DNA from: Clostridium ljungdahlii DSM 13528
GTDB taxonomy: Bacteria > Bacillota > Clostridia > Clostridiales > Clostridiaceae
Direction: 5' to 3'
DNA: 64,000 nt
Assembly: GCF_000143685.1 (NCBI RefSeq)
Contig: NC_014328.1
Coordinates: 496,001 to 560,000 of the forward strand
In this document: piece after piece, positions 55,323-64,000 of the stretch
Layout of the letters: the number at the start of each line of letters is the position of its first letter
Numbering within the stretch: the stretch's first letter is position 1
Translations under genes and position numbers: made by a program
Notes under the pieces: generated by a model
Database searches by the model: none
Told to the model about the DNA's origin: nothing
The model's input: the letters and a program-made list of their open reading frames with translations, nothing else

Positions 55323-55367
55323 TGAAGTATATTATAATAAGGCAATATAAGGTTTTTAACTTAATAT

Positions 55368-55562
55368 AAAAAAATTGCGAAACAATTTTTTTAAAGAACA
55401 AAGAACAAAGTTCAAATATCAAATAAGGATAATTTTCTTCCTAACGTCAGAAAATATTAAAATTATAGATTTTCTGAGGTACGATGGAAATCATCTTTAT
55501 CTGTTCTTTGTTATTTGAACTTTGTTATTTTCAAAAGCTTTGCTTCGCAAAATTTTTATTTT
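55368..55562. repeat. Palindrome with extended core CTGAGGTACGA between convergent genes
   Basis: Core at 55474-55484. Left TTCTTCCTAACGTCAGAAAAT, right ATTTTCTGAGGTACGATGGAA, with outer arms AGAACAAAGTTCAAATA / TTATTTGAACTTTGTT. The loop between the inner arms (ATTAAAATTATAG) is the same as in the copy at 40.1 kb. An array of CAACTCTCAATT-type sequence follows at 55588-55625. Confidence 0.8.
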
Positions 55563-55638
55563 TTGTAGTATAACGGAAAAAAATCAACCTTCACTTTCAA
55601 CTCTCAATTTTCAATTCTCAACTCAAAAAAATTCCATA

Positions 55639-57396
55639 TTAGTTATCTAATACTTGAAAGCTCATTTCTGTAACATCAGGTTTTAATTTATTACCTGACA
55701 TATCCTGTATGTTGTATTTGCCGTTACTTAAGACTGTAATGGTATATGTTTCTCCAGGAGTATAGCCATTAGAAGGTGGATTTATCACTATAGTATCAGG
55801 ACTTTCAAAAGTAAAAGAAACGTTGGCATATTCTCCGTTACTGTTAGTAACTTTGATATTGTCTGTCATGGTCATGTCTATGTCATTTAAAACTGTATCA
55901 TCTTTGTTTGAAAGAGTGTGTCTTCCATCTATGGCTTTAGAAAATTTTATTTTCCAGGTTTTAAAAGGATCACTTATAGCAGTGCTTGGTATGGATTTTA
56001 TACCAGGAACTTTTATCATATTACATTTCCCATCTTTTACAGCAAGGGAACAGCCGTCATTAAAACTGGAGGCACTATCAAAATCATAAGAGATAAAGGT
56101 AGAGCCAAGTCTGTCAACATAACCCCATTTTATATATTTTTCTTTAAGTTCTGAGTCATCAGAATTTTCAACAGAAGAAGAACCAGTATTTTTCTTTACC
56201 ACAGCATATCCTTCATTAAAATCTGAAGCATTATCAAATATAGGACTTATTACCACGTCACCTTTTGAATTTATAAATCCATATTTTCCGTCTTTTTTCA
56301 CCATTGCCATACCTTCTTTAAAAGCATATACTTTGTCAAATTGAGTTTCGCGAGTTAGTTCTCCTTTAGTATCTATGAAACCATACTGATCCTGGGAACA
56401 TACAATAGCTTTTCCTTCCTGAAAAGTGTCTATCCAGCTAAATTGAGGTTGAACAATTATTTTACCTGTAGGGTCAATAAGACCATATTGGCCGTTTTCA
56501 ACTATTTGGCACATTCCATCATCTGCAGGTATTATGCTGTCATAATTTAAATCTAGAATCAAGTTCCCTTTTTTATCTATGGCACCACGTTTGTCTCCAC
56601 TTGATATTTTTATTAAGTTACTGTTCAAATATGATATGTCAGTGTATTTAGGTTCTAAAACCATTTTTCCACTCATATCTGAAAGACCCCAGTGTTTATC
56701 CTTTTTTATAGGAACAAGCCCAAGAATAGGAGATTTTATTTCATCAAAATCAAAGGATTTAAAATTACCAGATTTGTCTATAAGTCCCCAGGTATTTCCT
56801 TCTTCCACAGCAGCGTATCCATCGCTAAAATCATAGGCATTATTATAGTTACATCCAGAAAGTAAATTGCCATCACTTTTTAAAAATCCATAACTACCGC
56901 CTTTCCTAACTCTCATAAGTCCGTTAAAGAATCCATAAACGGCATCAAACTGTGGCTCAGTTACAATTTTACTGGAATTATTTATTAAACCCCATTTGGA
57001 ATTTTGTTTTACAGCAGCTAGTCCATTTGTGAAGAAGTCTGAAACTTCTTCAAATTGTGGTTCTACTACAACGGATCCATTTCCATTGACAAATCCAAAT
57101 TTAGAACCCTTGGCGACTTTTGCATATCCATTTTTAAAAGTAGATATGGAGGTAAATTCAGCTGGTGTTTTTACAATACCGTCTTTACCAATCAATCCAT
57201 AAAAATTGTTATTTTGAAATTTTGCAAGGTTTCCTTCAAAGGCATATACATTTGTACAGGATATATTTAAATCTGTAATTGAATGATTTAAGTTGTTTGA
57301 TGCTAACACTTTTGGTGAGTTAAAGATAAATCCAGCACTGGTTGAAAGCATAAAAGTAAACATTAAGCTTAAATACTTTTTAGAGATTTTTTTCAA
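55639..57396 (-). CDS. Secreted WG-repeat protein with a C-terminal Ig-like domain
   Basis: 585 residues from a TTG start (GGAGG ten bases upstream). Signal peptide ends near VLASN (about 33). About ten or more WG/KWG repeats of some 35-45 residues fill 50-460, each with a phrase like KFGFVNGNGSVVVEPQFEEVSDF or YGLIDPTGKIIVQPQFSWIDTF. The last 110 residues (from FKTWKIKFSKAIDGRHTL) form an SwmB/Big_5-like Ig module similar to those in the S-layer proteins. It is a surface protein, probably for binding; the partner is unknown. Confidence 0.88.
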   Translation of the reverse strand: MKKISKKYLSLMFTFMLSTSAGFIFNSPKVLASNNLNHSITDLNISCTNVYAFEGNLAKFQNNNFYGLIGKDGIVKTPAEFTSISTFKNGYAKVAKGSKFGFVNGNGSVVVEPQFEEVSDFFTNGLAAVKQNSKWGLINNSSKIVTEPQFDAVYGFFNGLMRVRKGGSYGFLKSDGNLLSGCNYNNAYDFSDGYAAVEEGNTWGLIDKSGNFKSFDFDEIKSPILGLVPIKKDKHWGLSDMSGKMVLEPKYTDISYLNSNLIKISSGDKRGAIDKKGNLILDLNYDSIIPADDGMCQIVENGQYGLIDPTGKIIVQPQFSWIDTFQEGKAIVCSQDQYGFIDTKGELTRETQFDKVYAFKEGMAMVKKDGKYGFINSKGDVVISPIFDNASDFNEGYAVVKKNTGSSSVENSDDSELKEKYIKWGYVDRLGSTFISYDFDSASSFNDGCSLAVKDGKCNMIKVPGIKSIPSTAISDPFKTWKIKFSKAIDGRHTLSNKDDTVLNDIDMTMTDNIKVTNSNGEYANVSFTFESPDTIVINPPSNGYTPGETYTITVLSNGKYNIQDMSGNKLKPDVTEMSFQVLDN

Positions 57397-57632
57397 AGTT
57401 CTTTCCTCCTTAAATATATTTTTAGCTTATTATATCATTTATATTATGTTATTAGAATTAAGACCAATAAAATTTATCCAGTTACAGTTTACCTATGGAA
57501 AATTTACCGTGATTTTACTGGAGGCTTAAAATTGACAACTGAAAATGGTAATGATATATTTAATTAAGGTATTATTAAAATGAATAAAAACTATTTAATA
57601 TATAATTTAATATATTAATTTGGAGGTATAAT

Positions 57633-58505
57633 ATGGTTAAAAAAGCACAGAAAAATAGCGCACAAGACGGTGAAGAATATGTTTCAACAGTTCTTTCACT
57701 TTTAGATGAAGAAGAAAATGTAGTTTCAGATGTGCAGAAAGAAATTTTTGAAGATGAAATAAAAGAATTGCCGCCTATAAAAGAAGGACAACTTAATGTA
57801 TCAGGTATATATGCCTATGATGAAGGAGACAAGCTTGAAGTTAAAATATATGTAAGAAATGGTCTTTCAGATAAATTGAATTTAAAGATGATACCTTTTG
57901 TAATTAAGAACTCTAAAGGGGATATTTTAGCAGCACAGCAATTTAATTTATCTTGTCTTGGAGAACTGCCACCTCATTCTGCAAGACCTATAAAACTTTA
58001 TTTTGACAAAAAAAATGTTAAAGTAGACAAGATACCTCAGGATGACTGGGAAGTTGCCTTAAATGGAGAATTTAATGTTACATCTACTGTAAGACCTATA
58101 TATGAAGGTCTTCCTGAAGGAATAAGTGATGAGGACAAACTTGTTTTTAATAAGTTTTTAGCTGAACTTCCTGAAATGGAAGAAGGACAATTTAGTATAT
58201 CAACTTTTAGTATTGGAATTCAAACAAATGGTAATATTTTAGTAACTGCAGTTATGAGAAATGGATCAAATCAGCCTATTACTATAAATAAAATGCCTAT
58301 GACTGTATTGGATGCTAAAAAGAGGGCTGTTAAATCTGAAAGTTTTGAATTGAAAGATTTTACAGTAAGTCCTTATAGGGCAAAGATATGTAATTTTGCA
58401 TTTCCTACAGATGTACATCCAGAACAAGATCAGCCTCTAGATGGATGGTCTGTGGCATATAAGTTGGTTAAGATAAACGGTAAAGTTAATGTAAAAAGAA
58501 AATAA
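57633..58505 (+). CDS. SLAP-domain protein (two copies), cytosolic
   Basis: 290 residues without signal peptide or membrane segment. Two copies of the SLAP domain: about 45-150 (EGQLNVSGIYAYDEGDKLEVKIYVRNGLSDKL ... DWEVALNGEF) and 180-285 (EGQFSISTFSIGIQTNGNILVTAVMRNGSNQP ... GWSVAYKL). SLAP proteins are associated with accessory Sec (SecA2) and S-layer loci of Gram-positives. The context of S-layer/CWB2 genes fits, suggesting a helper for surface-protein export. No secA2 is in this window. Good ribosome-binding site (GGAGG). Confidence 0.75.
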   Translation: MVKKAQKNSAQDGEEYVSTVLSLLDEEENVVSDVQKEIFEDEIKELPPIKEGQLNVSGIYAYDEGDKLEVKIYVRNGLSDKLNLKMIPFVIKNSKGDILAAQQFNLSCLGELPPHSARPIKLYFDKKNVKVDKIPQDDWEVALNGEFNVTSTVRPIYEGLPEGISDEDKLVFNKFLAELPEMEEGQFSISTFSIGIQTNGNILVTAVMRNGSNQPITINKMPMTVLDAKKRAVKSESFELKDFTVSPYRAKICNFAFPTDVHPEQDQPLDGWSVAYKLVKINGKVNVKRK

Positions 58506-58576
58506 TTTTTACAATTTCCTATAGAAAATTGTAAATTGTACGAATATAATATATGTGCATAATTTTTACATGGTAT

Positions 58577-58604
58577 TTGGAAAAAAATGAATTTGTAGTA
58601 TAAT
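58577..58604 (+). promoter_or_regulatory. Promoter of the CWB2 gene at 58.7 kb
   Basis: TTGGAA (58577-58582), 16 bases, TATAAT (58599-58604), giving an 80-base leader. An inverted repeat TTTACAATTT/AAATTGTAAA near 58508-58535 may end the preceding transcript. Confidence 0.55.
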
Positions 58605-58692
58605 GTATATGTAATAAGTTGTAAGGCAGTGAATTATTTAGTGCTGTGTTAAATAATTTATGAACAATATATAATAATTGGAGGGATTACTT

Positions 58693-60507
58693 ATGCAAAA
58701 AAAGAGCAAAAAAGTTCTGTCAGCCTGCAGTATAGCATCTTTACTTGTTACGACTACGGCAGTTTCCACAGGTGTAAAGGCTGCAGATTCTGGTGTGAAC
58801 AGAGTAGGTGGGGCTAACAGATATGAAACAGCTGCAAAAGTGGCTGATTCAGGTTGGACTTCATCAGATTATGCTATAGTGGCAAATGGAGAAGGTTATG
58901 CAGATGCACTTTGTGCTACACCTCTTGCAAAAGCCAACAATGCACCTATACTTTTAACTACAGGTAACAGCAGTAACAGTTTAGAGCAAAATCAATTAAA
59001 TGAACTTAAAAAATTAAACGTAAAACATGTAATTGTAATTGGAGGAACAGGAGTAGTACCTGACAGTGTTTTAAATAGCATAAAAGCACAGGTAACTGAT
59101 GTAGAAAGAATAGGTGGACAAGACAGATATGAAACTTCTGTAAAAATAGCAGAAAAGCTTGGAACACCTGCAAAAGCAGTTATTGCCAGCGGCGAAGGCT
59201 ATGCAGATGCTCTTTCAGCAGGTCCTGCTGCAGCTATAAATGGAATGCCTATACTTTTAAGTAGAGCAGGTAGCTTACCAGATACAATATCAAACTATCT
59301 TAAGGCACATTCACAAATAACTCAAACCTACGTAATAGGTGGTACAGCATCTATAAGTGATTCTATTTTAAACTCACTTCCATCAGCAAAAAGATTAGGT
59401 GGACAAACTAGATATGATACAAATGTAGCTGTTTTGCAAGAATTTGCTTCAAGCTTTAATTTCAGCAATATATATGCAGCACTTGGAGATGGACCTTTAG
59501 GTAACGAATTTGCAGATGCACTTACAGGTGGAGCACTTGCTGCTAAGAACAGGAATCCTCTTGTAATAACAGGAAAAACAATAAGCTCTGCTACAGCAAG
59601 TTTCCTTAAGGAGAAGGGACTTACAAATAGTACTCTTACGGTATTAGGCGGAACAGCTAGTATACCTGATTCAGTTGCTAGTGATATTAAAGGTGATATT
59701 GGAAATTCGTCAACACCAGGGGGTGGAAGCAGCGGTGGATCAGGCAGTAATAGTGTACCTCTTAGTGGTAGTTTGTTAAATAATCTTATAGTTGATAATA
59801 ACGATTATAAAAACTTCGTACAAAGTTTAAATACACCTACAGGTAAGTATTACAATGAATATTTTACAATAAAACAAATTGATGATACTACTAATGATAA
59901 GTCTATAAATGTACAATTAAAGAAAAGTGATAGAAGTGTTGAAGACATATTTGTAGATGCACAAAATAAATATCTAGTTGACGGAAAACTTACTGATAGT
60001 GATATCCAGGCTATAAAGGATAATGTGGATAAAGTTAATGCTAAATTAGATTTGGTATATAATAAACAATTATTAGGAAGCTTAACTATAGGAAATAGCA
60101 ATAAAGACTTAAAAACATTTTTATCAAGTCTAGGATCAAAATATATACTTAATGATGGTTCGGGACATTTAGATAAGGATTATATAGTGAATAAGATAAC
60201 TACAGATTTACCTAAATATAACTCTGCTAGTGAATATGAAGCATTTAAAGATGATTTAACTACGAAAATAAGTAACTATTTTAAGAATGATTCTTCTACA
60301 GATACAATTGTTAAATATCACGGATATACTATAGGTAATATATATGATGATAGTACGAAAATGTTTGATTATCAATTATCACATGAAACTAATGCAGATA
60401 ATTTAGTGAATATAGTTTTCCCAAGCAGTAAAGTTGGTGGGACATATACTATTAATCTTGCTAATAATGATGGACACTTTATAATAAATGTATCTAATAT
60501 TAACTAA
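58693..60507 (+). CDS. CWB2 cell-wall protein with unknown C-terminal domain
   Basis: 604 residues from the ATG at 58693 (GGAGGG eight bases before). Signal peptide ends STGVKAAD (about 29). Three well-preserved CWB2 modules (about 33-330: GGANRYETAAKVA, GGQDRYETSVKIA, GGQTRYDTNVAVL). A Gly/Ser linker (TPGGGSSGGSGSN) leads to a 250-residue domain, helical then strand-rich (YIVNKITTDLPKYNSASEYEAF; GYTIGNIYDDSTKMFDY), that I do not recognise. It is held on the wall and displays this domain outwards. Followed by a terminator. Confidence 0.88.
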   Translation: MQKKSKKVLSACSIASLLVTTTAVSTGVKAADSGVNRVGGANRYETAAKVADSGWTSSDYAIVANGEGYADALCATPLAKANNAPILLTTGNSSNSLEQNQLNELKKLNVKHVIVIGGTGVVPDSVLNSIKAQVTDVERIGGQDRYETSVKIAEKLGTPAKAVIASGEGYADALSAGPAAAINGMPILLSRAGSLPDTISNYLKAHSQITQTYVIGGTASISDSILNSLPSAKRLGGQTRYDTNVAVLQEFASSFNFSNIYAALGDGPLGNEFADALTGGALAAKNRNPLVITGKTISSATASFLKEKGLTNSTLTVLGGTASIPDSVASDIKGDIGNSSTPGGGSSGGSGSNSVPLSGSLLNNLIVDNNDYKNFVQSLNTPTGKYYNEYFTIKQIDDTTNDKSINVQLKKSDRSVEDIFVDAQNKYLVDGKLTDSDIQAIKDNVDKVNAKLDLVYNKQLLGSLTIGNSNKDLKTFLSSLGSKYILNDGSGHLDKDYIVNKITTDLPKYNSASEYEAFKDDLTTKISNYFKNDSSTDTIVKYHGYTIGNIYDDSTKMFDYQLSHETNADNLVNIVFPSSKVGGTYTINLANNDGHFIINVSNIN

Positions 60508-60521
60508 AATTGAAAATTTCA

Positions 60522-60553
60522 ATAAAACTCAGGCCTAAAACCTGAGTTTTATT
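60522..60553 (+). terminator. Terminator after the 58.7-kb CWB2 gene
   Basis: AAAACTCAGG pairs with CCTGAGTTTT around CCTAAAA, followed by ATT. Confidence 0.85.
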
Positions 60554-60690
60554 AATAAGTATAAATATTAATCCGATGACTACTGTTTATATAAATTCTT
60601 AAAATTACCACAACATGCAAAACAATATTGGTAGACAAAATAAATTTTAAGATTTACTATTAAATTGAGAATTGAATAAGGGGGATACTT

Positions 60691-62019
60691 ATGTTACGAA
60701 GAAATAAAATAATTTCAAAACTAATACTTGGCGTTTTTCTTGCGTCCTCTACAGTGTTTGCTGCAGGTCAAAATGTTTTTGCAGCATCTAGTAGATTATG
60801 GGGACAGGATAGATATGCAACTTCTACTGCTGTATCTAAAAATAATTGGACATCCTCTGACTACGTAATACTTGCCAGCGGTGAAGGCTATGCAGATGCT
60901 CTCTGTGCAGCACCTGTTGCAAAAAAATATAATGCACCTATACTCTTGACTGGAAGCAAAGAGTTAAATGAAGGTGTGAAAAGTGAAATAACAAGGCTTA
61001 AGGCAACTCATGTAATAGAAATAGGTGGAGAAGCTTCTATTTCAAGTGATATAGAAAATGAGTTGAAGTCCATGAAACTTAATGTACAGCGTTTAGGAGG
61101 ACAAAATAGATTTGAAACTTCTGTAGTTGTGGCAAATTTTCTGGGAAATGTTACTAAAGTAGTTGTAACTTCGGGATATGGATTTGCAGATGCCCTCTCC
61201 ATTGCCCCTATAGCTTCAAATCAAGGTATGCCTATACTTTTGACAGGAAAGGATTCACTGTCTGATGCTGTGCAGAATTATATAAATCAGAATAAAGATT
61301 CTATAAAGAACTCCTATGTAATAGGTGGACAAGGAGTTATAAGCGACAGTGCTATTTCAGGACTTCCTACAGCTGCTAGAATAAGTGGTCAAAATAGATT
61401 TGATACCAATGTAAAGGTATTGTCTTATTTTAAAGGCAGTATTGATTTTAGCAATTTATATGTAGTAGAAGGAGACGGTCCTACTGGAAATGAATTTGCA
61501 GATGCTCTTTCTGGATCTGCAGCTGCAGCGAAAAAATCTTCACCTATAATTTTGACTTACAATACACTTTATTCTGGAATGGAAGATTTTATAAAATCAA
61601 ATGTGCCTAAAACTGCAAGTGTTACAGTTATAGGTGGAACTGGGGCAGTCCCTGATAGTTTGATAAATACCATGGATCAGGTTGTGTCTGGAACCAGCAC
61701 ACAAAATCCTTCAACATCTGGAGGAGGATCATCTTCTTCTGACGATGCCAACTTGAGTTCAGTATTAAGTAAACTTAAAGCTATGGATACTTCTAAACTA
61801 GATACTAATCAAAAAACCGTAATTTCAGATATTATAACTGCTTTAGATAAATACGAGGCAGATTCAAGTTATAACTATAATACAGACGCTCAGAATGTAA
61901 AACAGCTTTATAATAACCTTACGCATGATGAAAAGAGCAGCCTTCAAACTGCTGTGGTAAATGCCGGAGTTAGTATTTCAGAAGGCATGACGCTTGCTAA
62001 TAAGTTTGGATTATATTAG
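60691..62019 (+). CDS. CWB2 cell-wall protein with a short shared C-terminal domain
   Basis: 442 residues. Signal peptide ends NVFAASS (about 32). Three CWB2 modules (about 33-335: WGQDRYATSTAVS, LGGQNRFETSVVVA, ISGQNRFDTNVKVL). A Ser/Gly linker is followed by about 85 residues (LSSVLSKLKAMDTSKLDTNQ ... SYNYNTDAQNVKQLYNNLTHDEKSSLQTAVV) that align with the C-terminus of the next gene's protein. AAGGGGG precedes the ATG. Probably expressed with the next gene or opposite to it; the intervening 140 bp holds an inverted repeat. Confidence 0.88.
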   Translation: MLRRNKIISKLILGVFLASSTVFAAGQNVFAASSRLWGQDRYATSTAVSKNNWTSSDYVILASGEGYADALCAAPVAKKYNAPILLTGSKELNEGVKSEITRLKATHVIEIGGEASISSDIENELKSMKLNVQRLGGQNRFETSVVVANFLGNVTKVVVTSGYGFADALSIAPIASNQGMPILLTGKDSLSDAVQNYINQNKDSIKNSYVIGGQGVISDSAISGLPTAARISGQNRFDTNVKVLSYFKGSIDFSNLYVVEGDGPTGNEFADALSGSAAAAKKSSPIILTYNTLYSGMEDFIKSNVPKTASVTVIGGTGAVPDSLINTMDQVVSGTSTQNPSTSGGGSSSSDDANLSSVLSKLKAMDTSKLDTNQKTVISDIITALDKYEADSSYNYNTDAQNVKQLYNNLTHDEKSSLQTAVVNAGVSISEGMTLANKFGLY

Positions 62020-62076
62020 AAACAAATTTGGATTATAAAGTTTTAATTTACATCAATTAAATAAAATTTTTTTGTA

Positions 62077-62131
62077 AATAAGTTATCTTTAAATATGTTA
62101 TAATAGGTGATGTATTTAAGGATAACTTATT
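62077..62131. promoter_or_regulatory. Inverted repeat of 18-bp arms around a -10-like box
   Basis: AATAAGTTATCTTTAAAT (62077-62094) is the reverse complement, bar one base, of ATTTAAGGATAACTTATT (62114-62131). The 19-base centre holds TATAAT. It lies 32 bp before the DUF2140-like gene. It could be a repressor operator or a leader hairpin. Confidence 0.55.
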
Positions 62132-62162
62132 AAATCATTTTTAAATTTTAGGAGAAAATAGT

Positions 62163-63209
62163 ATGGGTAAATTGAAAAGTAGAAAAAAACCGGTGATTTT
62201 AATTATAATTGCCTTATTGGTTGTGGCAGTAGCAGTCTTTGCTAAACTTGTTTTTTGGAATTCATCTTACAGTTCGCCTAAATACAAGTTTTCGGCGGAT
62301 CTTTTGACAAAAGTATTAAAAGCTCAGGAGAGCGGTGGAACTGTAGAACTTTCAAAAGATGAGGTAAATGGCGTTATATCCCTTTATTTTAAGCAATATA
62401 AAACTAGTGACCTTGTAGTAAAGTCGGTGGAAGCAGATTTTGAAGATGATAAGATGGTATTTTTGATACCTATTACCTATAAAAATTTTAATCTGTTGTT
62501 GTCATCTCAAGGCGATGTTTCTTTTCAAAAGGGAAAGATAATATATAACCCTGAATATTTTAAATTAGGTAAGATTACTTTACCAAAGTCCTATGTATTA
62601 AAGAAATTACAACCTAAGTTGAAAAATGGAATGGCTCTTGAAGGAGATTCTATAACTGTTAGTACTAGTGGACTTCCAATAAGCATTAAGAATATAAGTG
62701 TAAAAGACCAGAAACTTTTAGTCACCCTTGAAAAGAAACAGCTTAATATTGAAGATATGCTTAAAGGAAAAATAAGTAGTTCGTTACAAAATTTTATAAA
62801 AGATTTTTCTAATATAAAGAAATTAGACCCTTCTACGAAAACTAATGGTGAGAGCACAGGTGCAAAATCAAATGATAATGGTACTCCATCTGTCAGCAAT
62901 ACTCAGTCAAGTAGCAGCAAAACTCCCGTATCACAGGAAAGACAACAGGCATTAAATAGGTTATCAAGTGGTCTTAATGCTGCTTCAGGCGCTGTAAGTA
63001 CGGGAGGCCAACAAGCAGTTATATCACAGTTGATATCTATCGTAAATAATATGAAAGATTCTTCATATAATCCATCTTCAGCAGAGGGAAGTGTTAGGGC
63101 TGCCTATGATAAATTGTCTGCTGAAGAAAAGGCAGGACTAAGATCTGCCGTACTTTCTAATGTCAATTCATCTGATGCAGGTACGTTAGGTATAATAATG
63201 GGAAATTAG
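62163..63209 (+). CDS. Membrane-anchored DUF2140-like protein with shared C-terminal domain
   Basis: 348 residues. One N-terminal membrane segment (about 11-31) and the rest outside. Residues 40-205 resemble DUF2140/YpmS: VELSKDEVNGVISLYFKQY, FLIPITYKNFNLLLSSQGDVSF, then ISIKNISVKDQKLLVTLEKKQL. A Ser/Thr/Asn-rich linker (about 230-258) leads to about 80 residues (QAVISQLISIVNNMKDSSYN ... AAYDKLSAEEKAGLRSAVL) that match the C-terminus of the preceding CWB2 protein. AGGAG precedes the ATG. Function unknown; the shared tail suggests both proteins act together at the envelope. Confidence 0.78.
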   Translation: MGKLKSRKKPVILIIIALLVVAVAVFAKLVFWNSSYSSPKYKFSADLLTKVLKAQESGGTVELSKDEVNGVISLYFKQYKTSDLVVKSVEADFEDDKMVFLIPITYKNFNLLLSSQGDVSFQKGKIIYNPEYFKLGKITLPKSYVLKKLQPKLKNGMALEGDSITVSTSGLPISIKNISVKDQKLLVTLEKKQLNIEDMLKGKISSSLQNFIKDFSNIKKLDPSTKTNGESTGAKSNDNGTPSVSNTQSSSSKTPVSQERQQALNRLSSGLNAASGAVSTGGQQAVISQLISIVNNMKDSSYNPSSAEGSVRAAYDKLSAEEKAGLRSAVLSNVNSSDAGTLGIIMGN

Positions 63210-63239
63210 TTTGTGTAAAATTCAAGGAGGATTGTTTTA

Positions 63240-63923
63240 ATGGAAGAAGAAACAACACTAGATCTTAGAGACTTTTATTATATATTGAAAAAGAGACTTA
63301 AACTTATAGTTATAGTAACATTAGCGTGTACTTTGCTGGCTGGTATTTTAAGCTTTTTTGTAATAAAACCAACCTATGAAGCAGGTACTACTATAATAGT
63401 TGGAAAACCTCAAAACAGCCAAAAGTCTAATACTCAATATAATGATGTTATGATGTACCAAAACTTGGTAAAAACTTATGCACAAATTGCAGGATCAAAT
63501 GCTGTTATGGAGGGTGCTTCTAATAAGATGAATGGCTCTGTAAGTGCAGGCCAACTTCAAAAGATTATTACAGTTACACCACAGCAAGGTACACAAATTT
63601 TAGAAATAAAAGGACAGAGCAAAGATCCAGCTCAGGCTGTAAACATGGTAAATGCAGTATCAAATTCTTTTATAACTGAATCCAAAAGAGTATTTCCAAC
63701 AGGCGGAGACATACAGGTTATGGATACACCTCAGTTTCCGAATAAACCAGTAAAGCCTAAAAAAGTGCTTAATATGGCAATTGCGTTCTTTGTTGGACTT
63801 ATGGCATCTGTTGGTTTTTCATTTATGTTGGAGTACATGGACAATACTATAAAGACAGAAGAAGATGTAAACAAAATTTTGGGAATACCTGTAATAGGAA
63901 TAATACCAAAAGGCAACATGTAA
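63240..63923 (+). CDS. Polysaccharide chain-length determinant (Wzz / CapA-YveK type)
   Basis: 227 residues with two membrane segments: near the N-terminus (LIVIVTLACTLLAGILSFFV, about 21-42) and near the C-terminus (MAIAFFVGLMASVGFSFMLEYM, about 175-198), with the extracellular helical loop between. The proline-rich PNKPVKPKK before the second segment is the Wzz signature. In Gram-positives this is the membrane adaptor that activates a separate BY-kinase (CpsD/CapB). The next gene begins 68 bp later and probably encodes it. AAGGAGG precedes the ATG. Confidence 0.9.
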   Translation: MEEETTLDLRDFYYILKKRLKLIVIVTLACTLLAGILSFFVIKPTYEAGTTIIVGKPQNSQKSNTQYNDVMMYQNLVKTYAQIAGSNAVMEGASNKMNGSVSAGQLQKIITVTPQQGTQILEIKGQSKDPAQAVNMVNAVSNSFITESKRVFPTGGDIQVMDTPQFPNKPVKPKKVLNMAIAFFVGLMASVGFSFMLEYMDNTIKTEEDVNKILGIPVIGIIPKGNM

Positions 63924-63990
63924 ATAGCTAAGAATTAGTAGTTAATAGTTAGTTGAGAATTGAGAGTTGAGAGTTGAAAAGAGGTATAGC

Positions 63991-64000
63991 ATGATAGATA
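63991..64000 (+). CDS. Start of the next gene (cut by the window edge)
   Basis: ATG at 63991 with AGAGG seven bases before, following a GAGTTGAGAGTTGA array. Only three codons (MID) are visible. By position after the Wzz-like gene it may be the tyrosine kinase of a capsule/exopolysaccharide operon; the sequence itself cannot show this. Confidence 0.4.

Overview
The window is low-GC DNA with clostridial gene content: spore-germination genes (cwlJ-gerQ), six proteins with clostridial cell-wall-binding (CWB2) repeats, and a compact nif operon with the nifN-nifB fusion and the split nifV typical of Clostridium. I read it as the chromosome of a nitrogen-fixing, spore-forming Clostridium (sensu stricto or solventogenic/acetogenic relatives). 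The species cannot be fixed from the sequence alone.

Layout. 1-9.2 kb: end of an aminotransferase gene; a secreted LysM/SleB-like hydrolase behind a c-di-AMP (ydaO-type) riboswitch; a DUF116 protein; a MarR regulator with a drug exporter; a DUF2089/SHOCT-like/MFS cluster; a small kinase-like protein. 9.3-17 kb: two tandem, very similar amino-acid permeases behind a long structured leader, a chemotaxis receptor, a soluble histidine kinase, a TtcA-like protein. 17-19 kb: cwlJ-gerQ (minus strand) and a CWB2-only protein. 19.8-23.4 kb: a large S-layer protein. 24-30.3 kb: a small unknown protein, a LysM/CAP protein, a phosphoesterase bracketed by 51-bp repeats, a secreted M16 metalloprotease, and a HTH/periplasmic-binding-protein-like regulator divergent from nif. 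30.6-42.1 kb: nifH, nifI1, nifI2, nifD, nifK, nifE, nifN-B, nifV-omega, nifV-alpha. 42.2-64 kb: a second large S-layer paralogue, a CWB2 protein, a two-component/ABC transporter locus with a secreted protein, two TolC-like secreted proteins, a lipoprotein, a WG-repeat protein, a SLAP-domain protein, two more CWB2 proteins, a DUF2140-like membrane protein and the start of a polysaccharide-export operon.

The nif genes make a self-contained set: the structural proteins (H, D, K), the cofactor scaffold and precursor enzymes (E, N-B), homocitrate synthase in two subunits (V-omega, V-alpha) and two PII-like switch-off proteins (I1, I2). The flanking regions are dominated by envelope genes, so the nif operon sits as an island between two S-layer paralogues.

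The most unusual content is between genes. (1) Seven long imperfect palindromes (about 70-270 bp) share the core CTGAGGTACGA at or beside the hairpin tip; three lie inside the nif operon. (2) Two structured elements, in the leaders of unrelated genes (9454-9565 on plus, 52097-52312 on minus), share the order closing stem, TACGYCCCTRGATAA, then a strong hairpin; this could be an undescribed RNA family or an IS200/IS605-type relic. (3) 51-bp GGTGCC-ended repeats supply the 3' ends of two genes, including nifV-alpha. (4) The start of nifV-omega shows an apparent frameshift at an A7 run. No rRNA, tRNA, intact insertion sequence or CRISPR array was seen.
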